From positions 30,109-94,108 of the forward strand of contig JACPUX010000049.1 of the NCBI GenBank assembly GCA_016192065.1: DNA of 64,000 nt. The letters are read 5' to 3'. The position numbers and the translations under genes are program-made. This DNA comes from Betaproteobacteria bacterium (GTDB lineage: Bacteria > Pseudomonadota > Gammaproteobacteria > Burkholderiales > Casimicrobiaceae). Positions 1 through 8,891 of this stretch are shown piece by piece (within the stretch, counting starts at the first letter, position 1; each line of letters opens with the position of its first letter). The notes beneath the pieces were generated by a model, which saw nothing but the letters and a program-made list of their open reading frames with translations, was not told the origin of the DNA and ran no database searches.

Positions 1-783
1 ATCAGCGCCTCCATCGTCTACGCCATTCCGCTCGCCGCGACGGCCTGGGTGCTGGTACGCGACATCCCGCGCCATTTGCGCTACTCGCACTGGTTTACGG
101 CGGCGGCTTTTGGGCAGCTTGCCGCAATGTGCCTGCTGCGCGCCGGCATCTCGGTGTATGCGCCGCCCCAGACGCTGCTCGAGAGCACCCCCGCGCAGAC
201 GGTGGCCTTCCTGTCGATTTTCGTGATGCTGATCCTGGCTTCCTTCGGCTGCGTCTGGATGGTGACCGAATCACTTTCCGAGCAACTCGAACGCCAGGCC
301 CGCACCGATCCGCTCACCGGCAGCATGAATCGCTTCGCCCTCGAGGACATCGTTCCCATCGAACTGGCGCGCGCTCTGCGCAGCGGCCGACCCTTGTCGG
401 TGCTGATGTTCGATCTCGACCGCTTCAAGCACTTGAACGACCGCATGGGCCATCAATACGGCGACATGGCGCTGCAAACCGTCGCCGACCTGGCCCGGCG
501 CCTCCTGCGCGCCGGCGATCACCTGGCGCGTTATGGCGGCGAGGAATTCCTCGCGGTTTTGCCCGACACCGGCAAGACCGAAGCGGCAGAGATCGCCGAG
601 CGCTTGCGACAGACCCTCGAAGCCCAGGCCATCTCCATAGGCGAAGGCGCCATCCTCACCGCAAGCTACGGTTTGGCTACTTTCCCGGATGACGGTGGTG
701 ACTTCCATCGCCTCATCGGCCGCGCCGACAGCGCGCTTTATCGAGCCAAAAAGGAGGGGCGCAATTGTGTGGTCGTGGCTTGA
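1..783 (+). CDS. Diguanylate cyclase (GGDEF), 5' end outside window
   Basis: The frame is open to the left edge, so the true start lies outside the window. The visible part begins with hydrophobic membrane-like segments, including a run just before a charged linker with the motif ARTDPLTG that opens GGDEF domains. The catalytic motif is GGEEF (residues 163-167 counted from the GTG at 49). An RxxD inhibitory site (RAGD) stands five residues before it. The family makes cyclic di-GMP from two GTP at the inner membrane. The intact active and inhibitory sites suggest an active, product-inhibited enzyme. The sensory input cannot be told from what is visible. Confidence 0.93.
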   Translation: MSASIVYAIPLAATAWVLVRDIPRHLRYSHWFTAAAFGQLAAMCLLRAGISVYAPPQTLLESTPAQTVAFLSIFVMLILASFGCVWMVTESLSEQLERQARTDPLTGSMNRFALEDIVPIELARALRSGRPLSVLMFDLDRFKHLNDRMGHQYGDMALQTVADLARRLLRAGDHLARYGGEEFLAVLPDTGKTEAAEIAERLRQTLEAQAISIGEGAILTASYGLATFPDDGGDFHRLIGRADSALYRAKKEGRNCVVVA

Positions 784-789
784 GTTCAG

Positions 790-1101
790 TCAGCCGGTTG
801 GCGGCTCGGAAACGCCGTAACGCCGCCGCGCCTTGAGACAGGCCGGCGACCCTGCTTCGAGTTCGCGGCAGGGGCCGGGGCGTTTCGCGTAGATCGCGCA
901 GGAGACGCTCTGCCCCAGGTCGCCGAAGAGCGCCACACAACGCGGCGGAAAAGCGTCGGTGCCGCGCATGCGCAGGAGGCTTGCGTTGAGCGGCAGCGTC
1001 CAGGCCACTGGGACAAAGCCGCCTGGGACATCGTCGCCATCGAGCCGATGGAAATCCACCCGATAGAAGGCGCAGCAGGCGCCGCAGCGGGTGCAATCCA
1101 C
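790..1101 (-). CDS. YkgJ/UPF0153-family cysteine-rich metal-binding protein
   Basis: This 103-residue protein starts with MDCTRCGACC, the cysteine cluster of the YkgJ family (putative zinc or iron-sulfur binding). Further cysteines follow in PRCVALF, VSCAIY, GPCREL and PACLKA, as in the family. It has no signal peptide and no membrane segment. It lies tail to tail with the diguanylate cyclase and close downstream of the dehydrogenase on the same strand, so it may be co-transcribed with that gene. The biochemical role of the family is not established. Confidence 0.85.
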   Translation of the reverse strand: MDCTRCGACCAFYRVDFHRLDGDDVPGGFVPVAWTLPLNASLLRMRGTDAFPPRCVALFGDLGQSVSCAIYAKRPGPCRELEAGSPACLKARRRYGVSEPPTG

Positions 1102-1117
1102 GACGCTGTTTCCGGGT

Positions 1118-1969
1118 TCAGGCGTAGGTAAAAAAACCGCGCCCGCTCTTGCGGCCCAGATAACCCGCCTCGACCATTTCCACCAGCAACGGCGCGGGGC
1201 GGTATTTGGGATCCTTGAAACCTTCGAAGAGCACGTTCATCACCGCGAGTTCGACATCGAGACCGATCATGTCGCACAGTGCCAGCGGGCCGATGGGATG
1301 GTTGGCGCCCAGTTTCATCGCCTCGTCGATCTGCGCGGCCGTTGCGAGGCCTTCGCCCAGCGCAAAAATCGCTTCGTTGATCATGGGGCAGAGCATGCGG
1401 TTGACCACGAAACCCGGGCTGTTCTTCACTTGCACCGGCGTCTTGCCCACCGCCTTGGCCGCGGCCTCCACCGCCTCATAGGTGGCCTGCGAAGTTTGCA
1501 GCCCGCGAATCAGCTCCACCAGCGCCATCAAGGGCACGGGGTTGAAGAAATGCATGCCGATCACCTGCTCGGCTCGGCCCGTGGCCGCGGCAAGCCGGGT
1601 GATAGAAATCGACGAAGTGTTGCTGGCCAGAATGGCCCCTGGGCTCAGCAGGCCATCGAGTTCCTGGAAGATCTTGAGCTTGAGGCCAAGGTTCTCGGTG
1701 GCCGCTTCGATCACCAGTTCGCTGTCCTTCAGCGCCGCCAGGGTGGTGCTGGTGCGAATGCGCGCCAAGGCGGCGGCTTTCTGCTCGGCGTTCATCTTTT
1801 CTTTCTTGATCAGTCGCTCGAAACTCCCGGCGATGGTGGCCAGCGCCTTGTCCAGGGCGCCCTGCGCCACGTCGGTCAGAGTGACCGCAAAGCCCGCCTG
1901 GGCAAAGGCCTGTGCGATGCCGTTGCCCATGGTGCCGGCGCCCACGACGCCGATGTTCTGCACTGCCAT
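1118..1969 (-). CDS. hbd: 3-hydroxybutyryl-CoA dehydrogenase
   Basis: A 283-residue NAD-dependent 3-hydroxyacyl-CoA dehydrogenase. The Rossmann motif GAGTMG lies at residues 10-15, SNTSS at 116-120, and the catalytic histidine at 140 in MHFFNPVPLM. The C-terminal helical domain has NSPGFVVNRML. I chose the ATG at 1969 because GGGAG lies 8 nt before it; a longer start five codons upstream has no such site. The enzyme interconverts acetoacetyl-CoA and 3-hydroxybutyryl-CoA, which fits the PHB-oligomer hydrolase at 18-20 kb. It is divergent from the TRAP operon. Confidence 0.94.
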   Translation of the reverse strand: MAVQNIGVVGAGTMGNGIAQAFAQAGFAVTLTDVAQGALDKALATIAGSFERLIKKEKMNAEQKAAALARIRTSTTLAALKDSELVIEAATENLGLKLKIFQELDGLLSPGAILASNTSSISITRLAAATGRAEQVIGMHFFNPVPLMALVELIRGLQTSQATYEAVEAAAKAVGKTPVQVKNSPGFVVNRMLCPMINEAIFALGEGLATAAQIDEAMKLGANHPIGPLALCDMIGLDVELAVMNVLFEGFKDPKYRPAPLLVEMVEAGYLGRKSGRGFFTYA

Positions 1970-2140
1970 GTCGAATGCTCCCATAAAAGTCCGCGGCGCC
2001 GAGCGGCCGCCAGGCCGGCGAGTTTACCTCCTCCGGCGCGCCATTCGCTGTCGCCCGGATTACACCGGGGCGCCCTTTGTGGTAAAAAGTGGCCACCGCC
2101 GACAAGAAGTCCAAGCGCCCATTTCCGGAGGAGGAAGATC

Positions 2141-3109
2141 ATGAACGTCCGTTCGCTGCTCGCCACTGCCCTAGTCGCCGCCCTGCCCTTTGCCGCCGCT
2201 GCCCAGACCAAGTGGGATTTGCCCACCGCCTACCCCGCCAGCAATTTCCACACCGAGAACATCCAGCAGTTCGCCAATGAGGTGGATAAGGCCACCAACG
2301 GCCAACTCAAGATCACCGTCCATGCCGGCGCGTCGCTATTCAAGGCACCGGAGATCAAACGCGCGGTGCAGGGTGCTCAGGCCCAAGCGGGAGAGATCCT
2401 GCTGGTCAATTTCGAAAACGAAAACGCCTTTTTTGGCCTCGACGGCGTGCCTTTCCTGGCCACCTCCTATGCGGATTCGCATAAGCTTTTCGAGGCCTCA
2501 CGGTCCGCGCTGCAAGAACTTCTGAGTAAGCAGGGCATCAAGCTGCTGTTCAGCGTGCCCTGGCCGCCGCAAGGCATTTATTCGAAGAAGCCGCTCAGTG
2601 GCGTGGCCGACATGAAAGGGCTCAAGTGGCGCGCCTACAGCCCCGCCACCGCCAAAATCGGCGAATTGGTAGGCGCTCAGCCGGTTACGGTGCAGGCGGC
2701 GGAAGTGTCGCAGGCCCTGGCCACCGGAGTGATGGACTCCTACATGTCTTCCGGCGCCACCGGCTTCGATTCCAAGACCTATGAGCACCTCAAATATTTC
2801 TACGACACCCAGGCTTGGCTGCCCAAGAACGCAGTGATCGTCAACCAGAAGGCTTTCGATGCTCTGGACAAGAATGTTCAGAACGCCGTGCTGAAGGCCG
2901 CCGCAGAGGCCGAGGCCAGGGGCTGGAAGAGCTCCATGGACAAGAACACTTGGTACCTCGATCAACTCAAGCAAAAGGGCATGAACGTGCAGCCGCCTTC
3001 GGCGCAACTGGCTGCCGACATGCGCAAGGTGGGCGAGCAGTTGCTCAATGACTGGCTCGTCAAGGCGGGGGACACCGGCCGCAAGGTCGTCGAAGCTTAT
3101 CGCAAGTAA
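2141..3109 (+). CDS. dctP: TRAP transporter substrate-binding protein DctP
   Basis: A 322-residue periplasmic solute-binding protein with a clear signal peptide (MNVRSLLATALVAALPFAAA, cleavage near residue 21). A strong Shine-Dalgarno run (GGAGGAGGAAG) fixes the ATG. The body shows DctP-family features, including the Arg-containing stretch LKWRAYSPATAKIGELVGAQPV and YMSSGATGFDSKTYEHLKYFYD. It captures an organic acid for the membrane subunits encoded directly downstream. The ligand cannot be read from sequence alone. The same frame stays open for 1 kb upstream, but that part is antisense to the dehydrogenase and is not coding. Confidence 0.95.
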   Translation: MNVRSLLATALVAALPFAAAAQTKWDLPTAYPASNFHTENIQQFANEVDKATNGQLKITVHAGASLFKAPEIKRAVQGAQAQAGEILLVNFENENAFFGLDGVPFLATSYADSHKLFEASRSALQELLSKQGIKLLFSVPWPPQGIYSKKPLSGVADMKGLKWRAYSPATAKIGELVGAQPVTVQAAEVSQALATGVMDSYMSSGATGFDSKTYEHLKYFYDTQAWLPKNAVIVNQKAFDALDKNVQNAVLKAAAEAEARGWKSSMDKNTWYLDQLKQKGMNVQPPSAQLAADMRKVGEQLLNDWLVKAGDTGRKVVEAYRK

Positions 3110-3145
3110 GCCGGTGGTTTTGCCTCGCTGCGGCCGGAGCGCGCG

Positions 3146-3652
3146 GTGATGCGCCGCGCGCTCGACCGGCTGTATCTCCTGGCCGGCTACGCCGCGGCGT
3201 TGTGTATGGTGGGCACGCTCGCCATGGTGCTCCTGGGCATCGCCTCGCGGCTCTTGCACTTTCAGGTTCCTGGCACCGACGCCTACGCCGGTTATTGCAT
3301 GGCCGGCGCCGGCTTTCTCGCGCTGGCGCATACCCTGGGACATGGCGAGCACATTCGCGTGGGGCTCCTGCTCGACCACGCCGGGCCGCGCCTGAAGCGC
3401 GCCTTGGAGCTTTGGTCCCTGGTGGCGGGCCTGGCGCTGGCGGTGCTGCTGGCCTGGTTCAGCCTGCGCCTCGCCTGGATGTCTTGGGATTTGCACGATG
3501 TGTCCACCGGCACCGATGCCACGCCGCTGTGGATTCCACAGTTGACCATGGCCCTGGGCACGTTGGTCCTGGCCATCGCCCTGGCCGACGCGCTGCTGCG
3601 CTGTCTCGCTGGCGAGCGGCGCGGCCCGGCGCCCTCGCCGCAGCACGAGTAG
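3146..3652 (+). CDS. dctQ: TRAP transporter small permease DctQ
   Basis: A 168-residue protein with four predicted hydrophobic segments, as in the small TRAP subunit; AGAGFLALAHTLGHGEHIRVGLLLD is typical of DctQ. The start is GTG at 3146 or the adjacent ATG at 3149. It lies 36 bp after dctP and 6 bp before dctM, so the three genes form one operon in the standard P-Q-M order. In family terms it bridges the binding protein and the large permease. Confidence 0.93.
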   Translation: MMRRALDRLYLLAGYAAALCMVGTLAMVLLGIASRLLHFQVPGTDAYAGYCMAGAGFLALAHTLGHGEHIRVGLLLDHAGPRLKRALELWSLVAGLALAVLLAWFSLRLAWMSWDLHDVSTGTDATPLWIPQLTMALGTLVLAIALADALLRCLAGERRGPAPSPQHE

Positions 3653-3658
3653 CGGCTC

Positions 3659-4957
3659 ATGGACGGTTGGATCGCCTTTCTCCTGATCCTGGCGCTTTGT
3701 TCCCTGCTCGGCAGTGGCGTGTGGATCGGCCTGGCCCTTGCCGGCGTGGCGTGGGTGGGCATGGCGCTCTTCAGCGCACGTCCGGCGGGCGACGCCATGG
3801 CACTCACCATCTGGGGTTCGGCCTCGTCGTGGACGCTCACCGCCTTGCCACTTTTTTTGTGGATGGGGGAGATTCTTTTTCGCACGCGGCTCTCGGAAGA
3901 CCTGTTCAAAGGTTTGGCGCCCTGGCTGGAGCGTGTTCCGGGAAGGCTCCTGCACACCAACATTTTGGGCTGCACACTCTTCGCCGCGGTCTCGGGGTCC
4001 AGCGCCGCCACCTGCGCCACCATCGGCAAAATGACCTTGCCGGAACTCAAGGCGCGAGGGTACCCCGAGGGCATCACCATCGGCACCCTGGCCGGCGCGG
4101 GCACCCTGGGATTGCTGGTTCCGCCTTCGATCATCATGATCGTTTACGGCGTCAGCTCGAATGTGTCAATCGCCCAGCTTTTCATCGCCGGTGTCATTCC
4201 CGGGCTGCTGCTGGCGTCGTTGTTCTCGGGTTTCATCGTGGTCTGGGCCTTGCTGAACCCCAGGAAGGTGCCGGCCGTCACTCAGCACACGAGCTGGCGC
4301 GAGAAGTTGGTCGCATCACGGCACATCATTCCGGTGCTGGTGCTGATCGGCCTGGTGCTAGGCTCGATTTACGCCGGCATCGCCACCGCCACCGAGGCCG
4401 CGGCACTGGGTGTGGTCGGGGCGCTGGCCATCGCTGCGACGCAAGGCGCGCTCAGCCGCAAGACCTTTCTCGACAGCCTAATGGGCGCCACGCGGCTCTA
4501 TTGCATGATCGCCCTCATCCTCACCGGTGCGGCCTTCCTCACCTTGTCCATGGGCTACCTCGGCCTGCCGCGCAATCTCGCCGAGTGGATCGGCGGCCTG
4601 GGCTTGAGCCCGTTTGCGCTGATCATCGCGCTGACGGTGTTCTACATCATTCTGGGCAGTTTTCTCGATGGCATTTCCATGGTGGTGCTGACCATGGGCG
4701 TGATCCTCCCCACCGTGGAACGTGCCGGCATCGACCTCTTGTGGTTCGGTATTTTTCTGGTGCTGGTGGTGGAAATGGCGCAAATCACCCCGCCCGTAGG
4801 CTTCAATCTTTTCGTGCTGCAAGGCATGACCGGGAAGCAGGTGACTTGGATCGCCAAACACACCCTGCCGATGTTTGTGCTGATGATCTTGGCCGTGGGC
4901 CTGATCTGGTGGTTGCCGGAACTCGTGACCTGGCTGCCGCGGCAGATGAAGTTTTGA
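3659..4957 (+). CDS. dctM: TRAP transporter large permease DctM
   Basis: A 432-residue polytopic membrane protein of the size usual for DctM. Typical motifs include GCTLFAAVSGSSAATCATIGKM and the mid-protein stretch TLAGAGTLGLLVPPSIIMIVYG, then EMAQITPPVGFNLFVLQG near the C-terminus. These are the pore-forming elements of the TRAP large subunit, which drives uptake with the sodium gradient. It completes the dctPQM operon. The remaining 100 bp before the next gene hold nothing recognisable. Confidence 0.95.
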   Translation: MDGWIAFLLILALCSLLGSGVWIGLALAGVAWVGMALFSARPAGDAMALTIWGSASSWTLTALPLFLWMGEILFRTRLSEDLFKGLAPWLERVPGRLLHTNILGCTLFAAVSGSSAATCATIGKMTLPELKARGYPEGITIGTLAGAGTLGLLVPPSIIMIVYGVSSNVSIAQLFIAGVIPGLLLASLFSGFIVVWALLNPRKVPAVTQHTSWREKLVASRHIIPVLVLIGLVLGSIYAGIATATEAAALGVVGALAIAATQGALSRKTFLDSLMGATRLYCMIALILTGAAFLTLSMGYLGLPRNLAEWIGGLGLSPFALIIALTVFYIILGSFLDGISMVVLTMGVILPTVERAGIDLLWFGIFLVLVVEMAQITPPVGFNLFVLQGMTGKQVTWIAKHTLPMFVLMILAVGLIWWLPELVTWLPRQMKF

Positions 4958-5125
4958 GCGTGAGCTGGAATCGCGCGCCGGCCCGCGCTTGACCCACCCT
5001 GCTGGAACGCTTTGCCCCGCAGCACCAACGACTAAGGGTCTTGGCGCGCCGGGCTCCCTGGCCCAATGGTGACACCGCGGGTCTGTGGCACAATCCCGCT
5101 TGCTTCGCGCTGCGCACCTCTGCAC

Positions 5126-5986
5126 ATGTTGCTTCGACCCCACGCCACCGCCCAGGATTTTCTCGCCGCCGCCCAAGCGTGGCTGATGCGCGACGAATCG
5201 GCGAACAACCTGCTGCTCTCCTTCGCCTCGCGTCGCGCGGTGCATGGCGCGGCGGGCGACCAGGATTACTACGCCACCATCGCCGAGGGTCGCGAGCTGT
5301 GTCTCGCCGCCACGGCCGGGCAAGACGGGGGCGTACTGCTGGGCGGCAACCATCGTCAGGCGCTGCGGATGCTGGCGCGCGACCTCGCGCAGCGCGGTCT
5401 ACGCCCGCAAGGTGTGGTCGGCGAGGCCCAGGCCGCCGCCGACTTCGCCACATGCTTTGCCGCCGCAACCCAGGCGCGAGTTGCACCGCGACATCGCCTC
5501 AAGCACCTGGCGCTCTACACTCTGCCGCTGCCTCCGGTGGTGGCTGGCGGGATGCGCGATGCCGGCCCCGCCGACCTCGCCCTGGTCGAAGATTGGTGGG
5601 AGCATTTTCGCGAGGAGACGCGCACGCCTGGGCAACTGCGTGACCTCCTTGCCGCGGTCGCGAGCCGCATTCCTGGCCGCGGCATCGTGCTCTGGTGCGC
5701 GCCCGAACCCATCGCCATGGCCGCTTACACGCTCTTGTTGCCCGATACCGCGCGCCTGAGCGCGGTGTTCACCGCCCGAGGGGCCAGGCAGCAGGGTTAC
5801 GCCAGCGCCCTGGTCGCGCAATTGTCGCGCCAATTGATGCTGCGCGGCACTGACGATGCGCGCCCGCGCCGCGCCTGTTTTCTTTCCACCGATGCGCACA
5901 ACCCCGTGAGCAACGCCATCTACGAGCGCATCGGCTTTCGCGAACAAGGCGAGCACCAGCACCTCGACTTCGTTTACGCCACATGA
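5126..5986 (+). CDS. GNAT-family N-acetyltransferase
   Basis: A 286-residue protein. The C-terminal half carries the GNAT fold: LSAVFTARGARQQGYASALVAQLS resembles acetyl-CoA-binding motif A, and NPVSNAIYERIGFREQGEHQHLDF is the usual C-terminal strand-helix. The N-terminal half (about 130 residues) looks like a second, degenerate GNAT-like module, as in two-domain family members. I prefer the ATG at 5126 (MLLRPHATAQ) to an upstream GTG because the conserved part begins there. The stop overlaps the rsmE start (ATGA), which implies translational coupling. The substrate is unknown. Confidence 0.85.
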   Translation: MLLRPHATAQDFLAAAQAWLMRDESANNLLLSFASRRAVHGAAGDQDYYATIAEGRELCLAATAGQDGGVLLGGNHRQALRMLARDLAQRGLRPQGVVGEAQAAADFATCFAAATQARVAPRHRLKHLALYTLPLPPVVAGGMRDAGPADLALVEDWWEHFREETRTPGQLRDLLAAVASRIPGRGIVLWCAPEPIAMAAYTLLLPDTARLSAVFTARGARQQGYASALVAQLSRQLMLRGTDDARPRRACFLSTDAHNPVSNAIYERIGFREQGEHQHLDFVYAT

Positions 5987-6729
5987 AAGCGCCGCCGCGC
6001 CTCTTCTGCGCCACGCCACTCCATCCTGGCGCGTCGATCCACTTGCCCGAGGCGCCCGCGCATCACGTGGCGCGAGTGCTGCGCCTGGGCGAAGGCAACG
6101 CACTTATTCTGTTCGACGGCCGAGGCGGCGAGTGGCGCGCCACCATCAGCCACGTCGACAAGCGCGGAGTGCGCGTGACCCTGGGGCAGCATTACCCGCA
6201 GGAGACCGAATCGCCGCTGCAACTGACCCTCCTGCAGGGCATCGCCAGCGCCGACAAGATGGACTGGATCATCCAGAAGGCCGTGGAGCTGGGTGTGAGC
6301 GCCATCGCGCCCCTGCTCACCGAACGCACGCTGTTGAAGCTCAGCCCCGAGCGCGCCGAAAAACGCAGCTTGCATTGGCGCAACATCATCATCAGCGCCT
6401 GCGAGCAATGCGGCCGCACTCGCCTGCCGGAACTACACGCCCCCGAGCCGCTGAGGGCGCGCCTCGCCCGCGCGAGTGCCGGCCAGCGTCTGGTACTCTC
6501 GCCCAAAGCGCAGACACCGCTCGCCGCGCTGCCCGGAGATCTCGGCGCCGCGGAAATCCTCATCGGCCCCGAAGGCGGCCTCGCCGAGCGCGAACTCGAA
6601 GAGGCGCTCGCCGCAGGGTTCACGCCCGTGAGCCTCGGTCCCCGCGTGCTGCGCACTGAAACCGCGGGCATGGCGGCTTTGGCGGTGATGCAGGGGCGGT
6701 GGGGGGATTGGGGCCTGCAGCGGCCTTAG
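5983..6729 (+). CDS. rsmE: 16S rRNA m3U1498 methyltransferase RsmE
   Basis: A 248-residue SPOUT-class methyltransferase. Diagnostic RsmE motifs are KMDWIIQKAVELGVSAIAPL, then ILIGPEGGLAERELE and SLGPRVLRTETAGMAAL, which form the knotted SAM-binding site. The N-terminal PUA-like part contains HHVARVLRLGEGN. The enzyme methylates N3 of U1498 in 16S rRNA. The start overlaps the preceding acetyltransferase by four bases. Confidence 0.96.
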   Translation: MKAPPRLFCATPLHPGASIHLPEAPAHHVARVLRLGEGNALILFDGRGGEWRATISHVDKRGVRVTLGQHYPQETESPLQLTLLQGIASADKMDWIIQKAVELGVSAIAPLLTERTLLKLSPERAEKRSLHWRNIIISACEQCGRTRLPELHAPEPLRARLARASAGQRLVLSPKAQTPLAALPGDLGAAEILIGPEGGLAERELEEALAAGFTPVSLGPRVLRTETAGMAALAVMQGRWGDWGLQRP

Positions 6730-6742
6730 AGTTCACAGAATC

Positions 6743-7288
6743 ATGTCCGCCCTCGTCATCCTTCTGCGCGGTGTCAACGTCGGCAAGGCCAAGCGCCTGC
6801 CGATGGCCGAATTCCGAGCCCTGCTTTTGCAACTCGGGTGCGACCAGGCGACCACCCTGCTCAATAGCGGCAATGCCGTGGTCCTCGCGCCCAGGCTCAG
6901 CCCCCAGCGCCTGGCGACAAAGCTCGCCGCGGCAATCATCGAGCGGTTTGGCTTCACGGTGCCCGTGGTGGTGAAGTCCGCCGAGGCATTCGCGCGCATC
7001 ATCGCGGCCAACGAACTGGCCAGCGGCGCAGGCGATCACTCCCGTCTGCTGGCTGCCGTGGCGCAAGACGATCAAGGCTTGCGTTCGCTGCACGCACTGG
7101 CCGACCTGGTGGCGCCGCCTGAGCGCCTGCTGCTCGGCGAACACGCCGTCTACCTCGATTGCGCTGGCGCCATCCTTGAGAGCAAGGCTGGCGCGGCGCT
7201 ACTGGGGAAATTTGGCCACGCGGTGACCACGCGCAATTGGGCGACGATGCAGAAGCTTCAGGCGCTCGCGCAGGAGACCTTGAAGTGA
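6743..7288 (+). CDS. DUF1697 family protein
   Basis: A 181-residue protein with the DUF1697 signature at its N-terminus: LLRGVNVGKAKRLPMAEFRALL followed by LNSGNAVV. The C-terminal RNWATMQKL also matches the family. The function of DUF1697 is not established. It starts 13 bp after rsmE and may be co-transcribed with it. It is soluble, with no signal peptide. Confidence 0.87.
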   Translation: MSALVILLRGVNVGKAKRLPMAEFRALLLQLGCDQATTLLNSGNAVVLAPRLSPQRLATKLAAAIIERFGFTVPVVVKSAEAFARIIAANELASGAGDHSRLLAAVAQDDQGLRSLHALADLVAPPERLLLGEHAVYLDCAGAILESKAGAALLGKFGHAVTTRNWATMQKLQALAQETLK

Positions 7289-7337
7289 CGCGCCATGGTT
7301 CTCATTGGGAAGCAACGAACTCGCTGGTGGGCAGTTG

Positions 7338-8372
7338 CTAGCCCGCCAATGGCCGCAGCACGGCCCGCCCTGCTCCGGCGAGCTGCAAGCCGAAGTTGCG
7401 CAGGGCGCCCCACACTTCGTCTTTGCCCAGGCCCTTGGCCAGGGCGTCGAGGCGCGCGGCCTCGCTGATGAGGGCGCCCAGGAGCGCGGGTTCGATGCGC
7501 CGCGCCGCGGCTTCCATGGCGGCTTGGCGCCGACCCCAGACCCGAGCGTTCTTCACCGCCTGCGCCAGCGGCATCCCGCCGCGCGCGGCGGCGACGACAT
7601 TGCACAGCGCATGCAAATCGTCGGAAAGCTGCCACACCACTAGCGGCGCGCCCTCGCCTTCCGCTTCGAGACCGGCCAGCACTTTGCAAAACCTCGCGAC
7701 ATCGCCCAGCAACACGGCTTCGGACATTTGCGTGATGTCGTAACGCGCCACCCGCGCGACAGCGTTCTCGACGGCCTCGGGTGCGAGTTCTCCTGGAGGC
7801 AGCAGGAGGGCAAGCTTTTCGATTTCCTGTTGCGCGGCCAGGAGATTGCCTTCGCAGCGATCGGCCAGCATTTGCAGGGTTTCTGGTCGCGCTTTCTGGC
7901 CGCGTGCAGTCAGGCGCGCGCCGATCCAGGCAGGCAGCTCCTCGCGCTCCAGCACCGCGATGGCGACGCTCACCCCGGCGGCTTCCAGCGCGCCAAACCA
8001 CTTGCTCTGCTGGGTGGCGCGGTCGAGCCGTGGACAGCTGATAAGCAGCACGTGGTCGGGGCTGGGCGCCCCGGCATAGGCTTCGAGCTGGCGCGCGCCT
8101 TCCACACCCGGCTTGCCGGTAGGCAAGCGCAGATCGATCAAGCCCCGGCCTCCGAAGAGCGATAGGTTCTGGTGTGCGGCGGCGAACTCGTCCCACTTGA
8201 AGCCACTCTCCGCCACCAGCACTTGCCGGTCCTCGAAACCGGCGCGGCGCGCGGCGGCGCGCAGGGTATCGGCGGCTTCGAAAAGCAGCAGCGGCTCGTC
8301 GCCGTGCAACAGGTAGATCGGTGCCAGCCCTTTGCCGAGCAGCGCCCCAAGCTGCGCCAGCCGCGCCTGCAT
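7338..8372 (-). CDS. holA: DNA polymerase III subunit delta HolA
   Basis: A 344-residue clamp-loader delta subunit. IYLLHGDEPLLLFEAADTLR is the typical start of the degenerate AAA-like domain, and WQLSDDLHALCNV with RRIEPALLGALISEAARLDALAKGLG is the C-terminal collar domain. The ATG at 8372 overlaps the lptE stop by one base (TGATG), so the two are translationally coupled. The frame is open upstream, but that part overlaps lptE and is discarded. Delta opens the beta clamp during loading onto DNA. leuS-lptE-holA is a common proteobacterial order. Confidence 0.95.
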   Translation of the reverse strand: MQARLAQLGALLGKGLAPIYLLHGDEPLLLFEAADTLRAAARRAGFEDRQVLVAESGFKWDEFAAAHQNLSLFGGRGLIDLRLPTGKPGVEGARQLEAYAGAPSPDHVLLISCPRLDRATQQSKWFGALEAAGVSVAIAVLEREELPAWIGARLTARGQKARPETLQMLADRCEGNLLAAQQEIEKLALLLPPGELAPEAVENAVARVARYDITQMSEAVLLGDVARFCKVLAGLEAEGEGAPLVVWQLSDDLHALCNVVAAARGGMPLAQAVKNARVWGRRQAAMEAAARRIEPALLGALISEAARLDALAKGLGKDEVWGALRNFGLQLAGAGRAVLRPLAG

Positions 8373-8881
8373 CAGGCCCCGGGGCGCCGCGCCGAAGCGA
8401 GCCGGCGCATGATCTGGTCGAGCGCGTCGGTGTACATGGTTTGCACCAGGGCACGTTCCTCGGCTTCCTTGGCCAGCGCCTGGCTGTCGTTGAAGGAGAA
8501 GTCGCGCTTGATGCTGATCTCGCCGCTTTTCAGCCACTCGCCGCCCTTGCCGTCATGCACGCGAAAGACGATGCGCAGCGTCAGCAGGAATTCGCGCACC
8601 CGGCCGCCGCCAGAAATGGTGAGCACCTGCTTGTCGAAATTGAACATCGCGACTTCGATGATGGCTTCGGCCTGGTCCGCCGCTTCGACAAGGCGCGCCC
8701 CGGCGTCCCCCCGCAGGCGACGCGCGAGTTCGGGATAAAGCGGCGTACCTTGGCCGCCGGAAATGAACACCGTGCGAAAAGGCAGGCTCGCATCACCACG
8801 CAGACGAAAGCCGCAAGCACTGGCCATGACCACGGCCAGCAAGAGCAGGAACGCACCAAGCAGGGGTGTAGGCCGTGCCAT
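8372..8881 (-). CDS. lptE: LPS-assembly lipoprotein LptE
   Basis: A 169-residue lipoprotein with an N-terminal hydrophobic segment ending in ASAC (Cys23 as lipidated residue), followed by GFRLRGDASLPF, the usual opening of LptE. With LptD it forms the outer-membrane translocon that inserts lipopolysaccharide. I chose the ATG at 8881 over one six codons upstream because GAGGGGCGAGG lies before it. It follows leuS by about 10 bp and overlaps holA by one base. Confidence 0.93.
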   Translation of the reverse strand: MARPTPLLGAFLLLLAVVMASACGFRLRGDASLPFRTVFISGGQGTPLYPELARRLRGDAGARLVEAADQAEAIIEVAMFNFDKQVLTISGGGRVREFLLTLRIVFRVHDGKGGEWLKSGEISIKRDFSFNDSQALAKEAEERALVQTMYTDALDQIMRRLASARRPGA

Positions 8882-8891
8882 GCCTCGCCCC

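Noticed and set aside
1091..2140. Upstream extension of the dctP frame
   Set aside because: It is antisense to the dehydrogenase, and the signal peptide with a strong ribosome-binding site starts at 2141.
3202..4992. A 596-codon open frame across dctQ and dctM
   Set aside because: It is out of frame with both permeases, rich in Arg and His, and has no recognisable motif.
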